Assembly (NCBI GenBank): GCA_024280295.1
Contig: JAJRQK010000073.1
Coordinates: 1 to 64,000, forward strand
Source of the DNA: Bacteroidota bacterium
Lineage (GTDB): Bacteria > Bacteroidota > Bacteroidia > Flavobacteriales_D > Crocinitomicaceae
Reading direction: 5' to 3'
Length of the DNA: 64,000 bases
Every line of letters begins with the position of its first letter. Position 1 is the first letter of the stretch. Made by a program: the position numbers and the translations under genes. Below the pieces are notes generated by a model. It was not told where the DNA came from. It saw nothing but the letters and a program-made list of their open reading frames with translations, and searched no databases. Below are positions 61,365 through 64,000 of this stretch, piece after piece.

Positions 61365-63392
61365 TTACCTCATAACAATCCTACCTAATTTTTCTGCGAT
61401 AATCCGTTTCACATTCTCCAGTGCAACCTGTTCAGAAAGCAAATCAATTAAGACTTCATCAGTCATCTCTTCCGCTTCTCTTATTAGACTCTTCCGAATT
61501 TCATTAATGCGTTTCTCTACCTTAGATACCTTATAGCTATATATAGAACCCATTACTGCTTTACGAAGGTTGTCTTTTTCTGAATTTGTATAAATGCCAT
61601 GTTTCGTGATCCAGTTATGACTGATTTCAAGCTCATTCATTTCTATTTCAGATACAAATTTGACAATAGCTTGATCTTCCATTCGTTGGAAGTAACTCGA
61701 TTTCAGAAGTACTTTTTCGTTGAGAGAATCTGTAATTATTTGGTACATTTTTGCGAAAAGGGGGTCATCAAAGACTAATTCATCGACATCTAATTCGTGA
61801 CAGATAAGTTCGGTAATACTGGTTTCAAATTCCTCTTCTTCACCTTGCTCATTTAATTCTTTATGGCTTAAACCTAATGCTCCATATTGCACCATGATTC
61901 GCATTAAATCGTACTCGTTGTGATCAAAACCATCAACCTTAGCCATTTCTGTAGAAGCCATTTCCTCCTGCATTGGATTGGGCTCGTTTGCATAAGGGTC
62001 ACTTGCTTGAGTGGAGGATGATGAGTTTGTTAACGTGTTATCTCTTCGAGGTTCGGTATTTGTAAATCGCTGTTTAGAAGCAGCTGATTGTCGCAGTTTA
62101 ATCAGCTCATTTGCCAAAACCTCTTCACTCATTTCAAAACGTTGTGCAATTGTTTGCATATAAACGTTTCGCGTAATTTGGTCTGGAATCAATGATACTG
62201 AATGAACAATTTCACGAATTAATTCAGCTCGCTTAATTGGATCATCTTCTCCATTTTTTAGTAAAATATCAGCCTTGAACGAAATAAAATCTTGTGTATG
62301 TTCTTCTAAATAGGTTTCTAATTCTGTTGTCCCAACTGCTTTCGAGTATGAATCCGGATCTTCTCCTTCAGGGAAGAGAACAACCTTAACGTTCATTCCT
62401 TCCTCTAATATTAGGTCTATTCCTCTAAACGAAGCTTTGATTCCTGCCGCATCACCATCGTAGAGGATCGTGATGTTTTTAGTGTAGCGGCGAACCAATC
62501 TTATTTGATCTTTCGTTAGTGCAGTTCCTGATGATGCAACGACATTTTTAATTCCCGCCTGATACATCGCAATCACATCCGTATAACCTTCACACAAAAA
62601 ACACTGATCGTATTTAATAATGTCTCCTTTTGAAAAGTATAGCCCATAGAGAATTTCGCTCTTGTTGTAGATTATACTTTCGGGGGAGTTGAAGTACTTT
62701 GCAACTTTTTTGTCTGCAAGCAATGTACGTCCACCAAAACCTAAAATTCGACCAGAAACACTGTGGATTGGAAACATTACACGTCCACGGAAGAAATCAA
62801 AATAGCGATCATCCTTCACTTTGGTTAAGCCGACTTTCTCCATGAATTCGCGCTTGTACCCTTTCGCTAAAGCAGCATCAGAAAAACCTTTTCCAGAATT
62901 GAGGCAATAACCCAATTGGAATTTTTCAATAACCTCAGGCCGGAAACCGCGTTCTACGAAATAAGACATCCCAATCTTCTTCCCTTCATCGGATTGAGTG
63001 ATGTTTCCCATAAAATGCTCTTTGGCAAACTCATTGATGATGTGGAGACTTTCTCTTTCAGAAATTGCAGCTAGTTCTTCTGGGGTAGCAGGCCGATCTT
63101 CGGGAAGTTGAATTCCATATTTATCCGCAAGCCATCGAAGTGCTTCGGGATAGGTGAAATGTTCTTTTTCCATCAAGAAACTTACTACATTTCCGCCTCG
63201 TCCAGAGGAGAAGCATTTAAAAATTTGTTTGGCTGGAGAAACGACAAAAGAAGCTGTTTTTTCATCGGTAAACGGGCTCATTCCCTTGAGGTTTGAACCA
63301 GCGCGTTTGAGATTCACAAATTCACCAATGACTTCCTCTATTCGTGAGGCTTGAAGAATATCATCAACGATATGTGGTGGAATCATTGCCAT
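61365..63392 (-). CDS. dnaG: DNA primase DnaG with degenerate zinc finger
   Basis: Makes RNA primers for DNA replication. The 675-residue product has the N-terminal zinc-binding fold (residues 1-100), the RNA polymerase/TOPRIM core (CEGYTDVIAMYQ near residue 260, ILYDGDAAGIKA near 310) and a C-terminal helicase-binding region after a low-complexity Ser/Thr linker (about 445-475). Only one of four zinc ligands remains: the usual C-H-C-C positions read Ser39, Thr42, Cys60, Ser63. The start overlaps the upstream lipoprotein stop by 1 bp (TAATG); an ATG two codons in is also possible. Confidence 0.96.
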   Translation of the reverse strand: MAMIPPHIVDDILQASRIEEVIGEFVNLKRAGSNLKGMSPFTDEKTASFVVSPAKQIFKCFSSGRGGNVVSFLMEKEHFTYPEALRWLADKYGIQLPEDRPATPEELAAISERESLHIINEFAKEHFMGNITQSDEGKKIGMSYFVERGFRPEVIEKFQLGYCLNSGKGFSDAALAKGYKREFMEKVGLTKVKDDRYFDFFRGRVMFPIHSVSGRILGFGGRTLLADKKVAKYFNSPESIIYNKSEILYGLYFSKGDIIKYDQCFLCEGYTDVIAMYQAGIKNVVASSGTALTKDQIRLVRRYTKNITILYDGDAAGIKASFRGIDLILEEGMNVKVVLFPEGEDPDSYSKAVGTTELETYLEEHTQDFISFKADILLKNGEDDPIKRAELIREIVHSVSLIPDQITRNVYMQTIAQRFEMSEEVLANELIKLRQSAASKQRFTNTEPRRDNTLTNSSSSTQASDPYANEPNPMQEEMASTEMAKVDGFDHNEYDLMRIMVQYGALGLSHKELNEQGEEEEFETSITELICHELDVDELVFDDPLFAKMYQIITDSLNEKVLLKSSYFQRMEDQAIVKFVSEIEMNELEISHNWITKHGIYTNSEKDNLRKAVMGSIYSYKVSKVEKRINEIRKSLIREAEEMTDEVLIDLLSEQVALENVKRIIAEKLGRIVMR

Positions 63393-63814
63393 TAGAGCAA
63401 ATTTCCGAAATCTTTTTCATTTAGTAAAACTCCAGTAGAATCATACGTTTTCCAAATTCCGATTTGCTCGTTATCCTTGTACTCTCCAGTATATCGAATA
63501 ACACCAGTATCATATTTTACCATTGTCACACCGTTTTTTATCCCATGGTTATATTCTGTCATGGATACTTGGATGTTATTCAAATTGTAGAAGTACCAGA
63601 TACCATGGCGTTGCTTGTTCTCGTCTTGTGGGCCTTGAAATTTAATCTTCTTTCGATCCGTTCCTGGATGATATTCGGTAAAAATTCCATTAACAACCTC
63701 AATGAGATCATCGCGAGTTTCAATTACAATTTCCTCTTTTTCCTCCACAACATCGTCTTCACCACAGGAGAAAAGTATGAAAATAAGAAGAAAGGCAGAT
63801 ATATATTTCATCAT
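63392..63814 (-). CDS. MORN-repeat lipoprotein
   Basis: A 140-residue predicted lipoprotein: a short signal peptide with lipobox LFSC (Cys17), an acidic linker (EDDVVEEKEEIVIE), then three MORN_2-like units (KQRHGIWYFYNLNN, GIKNGVTMVKYDTG, NEQIGIWKTYDSTG). It lies between the polyprenyl synthetase gene and dnaG and is coupled to dnaG by a TAATG overlap. Envelope role unknown; the pairing with dnaG is positional only. Confidence 0.8.
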   Translation of the reverse strand: MMKYISAFLLIFILFSCGEDDVVEEKEEIVIETRDDLIEVVNGIFTEYHPGTDRKKIKFQGPQDENKQRHGIWYFYNLNNIQVSMTEYNHGIKNGVTMVKYDTGVIRYTGEYKDNEQIGIWKTYDSTGVLLNEKDFGNLL

Positions 63815-63815
63815 T

Positions 63816-64000
63816 CTATTTTTTTCTATTTGTTGTATAGTCTACTAACCCAACGATTGCCGTTTTAGCATCAGAGTTAGGAATATCCTTCAATAATTCA
63901 AGTGCTTGCTCTTTGTATTCGAGCATTCTTTTGTAAGCATAATCAATTCCACCATGCTCAATTACTAGTTGGACAGCTCGCCTAACCTTCTTAGGATTTT
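63816..64000 (-). CDS. Polyprenyl synthetase, C-terminal part (runs off the window)
   Basis: The minus strand from the window end translates to about 61 residues: VRRAVQLVIEHGGIDYAYKR, then a helix with QALELLKDIPNSDAKTAIVG and a VDYTTNRKK end. This matches the C-terminus of trans-polyprenyl diphosphate synthases (the GGIDYA segment and the ALxxLxxxPxSxxxxxLxxLVxY pattern). These enzymes make octaprenyl-type chains for menaquinone. The catalytic DDxxD motifs lie outside the window. The stop codon is 63816-63818, one base upstream of the MORN lipoprotein ATG. Confidence 0.85.
   Translation of the reverse strand, partial: NPKKVRRAVQLVIEHGGIDYAYKRMLEYKEQALELLKDIPNSDAKTAIVGLVDYTTNRKK

Overview
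The window looks like a chromosomal segment of a low-GC, free-living Bacteroidota, most likely from the order Flavobacteriales (a Crocinitomicaceae/Cryomorphaceae-type relative is my guess, not proven). The evidence is T9SS sorting domains of type A and type B, PorP/SprF proteins, a DUF6089 barrel, an SDR-type threonine dehydrogenase, a zinc-ligand-poor DnaG, promoters of the Bacteroidota TAnnTTTG type and almost no Shine-Dalgarno sequences. There are no insertion sequences, prophages, CRISPR arrays or tRNA genes that I can see. One RNA gene is present: rnpB at about 5667-6059.

Layout. 1-4.5 kb: rhomboid protease, SixA-type phosphatase, then an ECF sigma factor coupled to a probable dual-membrane-spanning anti-sigma factor and a lipoprotein. 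4.5-8.3 kb: a T9SS cargo protein, rnpB, an envelope protein, an iron-type solute-binding lipoprotein and a HEAT-like protein. 8.3-12.1 kb: a sufA-like/sufB/sufC/sufD operon on the minus strand, without sufS or sufE. 12.4-13.9 kb: ribF and a leucine-rich-repeat protein. 14.1-23.5 kb: a surface-protein locus with a 1937-residue T9SS type B protein carrying a beta-helix and a long glycine-rich insert, two PorP/SprF proteins, and a PD40/SprB-repeat/OmpA-like protein. 23.5-30.9 kb: MuiA-like protein, VOC protein, prfB, two small cysteine-rich proteins, and gcvH-vanZ-like-tonB.

31-38.9 kb: a deoC-ALDH-truncated ALDH operon (acetaldehyde from deoxyribose phosphate; resembles a split ALDH16), a MORN-repeat protein, threonine dehydrogenase, and the tyrosine-catabolic hmgA-hppD pair. 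39.4-43.5 kb: a LiaF-like protein with a LytS-type kinase and LytTR regulator, then tryptophan 2,3-dioxygenase and purE. 43.6-51.8 kb: T9SS cargo, HMA protein, NamZ-like lipoprotein divergent from a LolC/E-type permease with a SprB-like insert, amino-acid permease, DUF3179 protein and DUF6089 barrel. 51.8-64 kb: a membrane TPR-HTH regulator, a 720-residue T9SS cargo protein, a cyclophilin-FKBP fusion, MscS, NAD kinase, a CBS protein, pdxJ, dnaG, a MORN lipoprotein and the 3' end of a polyprenyl synthetase gene.

Main points for a second look: the sigma/anti-sigma pair whose anti-sigma factor appears to end in an outer-membrane barrel; the split ALDH16-like pair with deoC; paired 21-bp-period repeats placed like a LytTR operator; several genes whose predicted transcription start falls exactly on the ATG (leaderless), calibrated against the 5' end of rnpB; the glycine-rich adhesin cassette; and a possible frameshift that splits a secreted six-cysteine protein.
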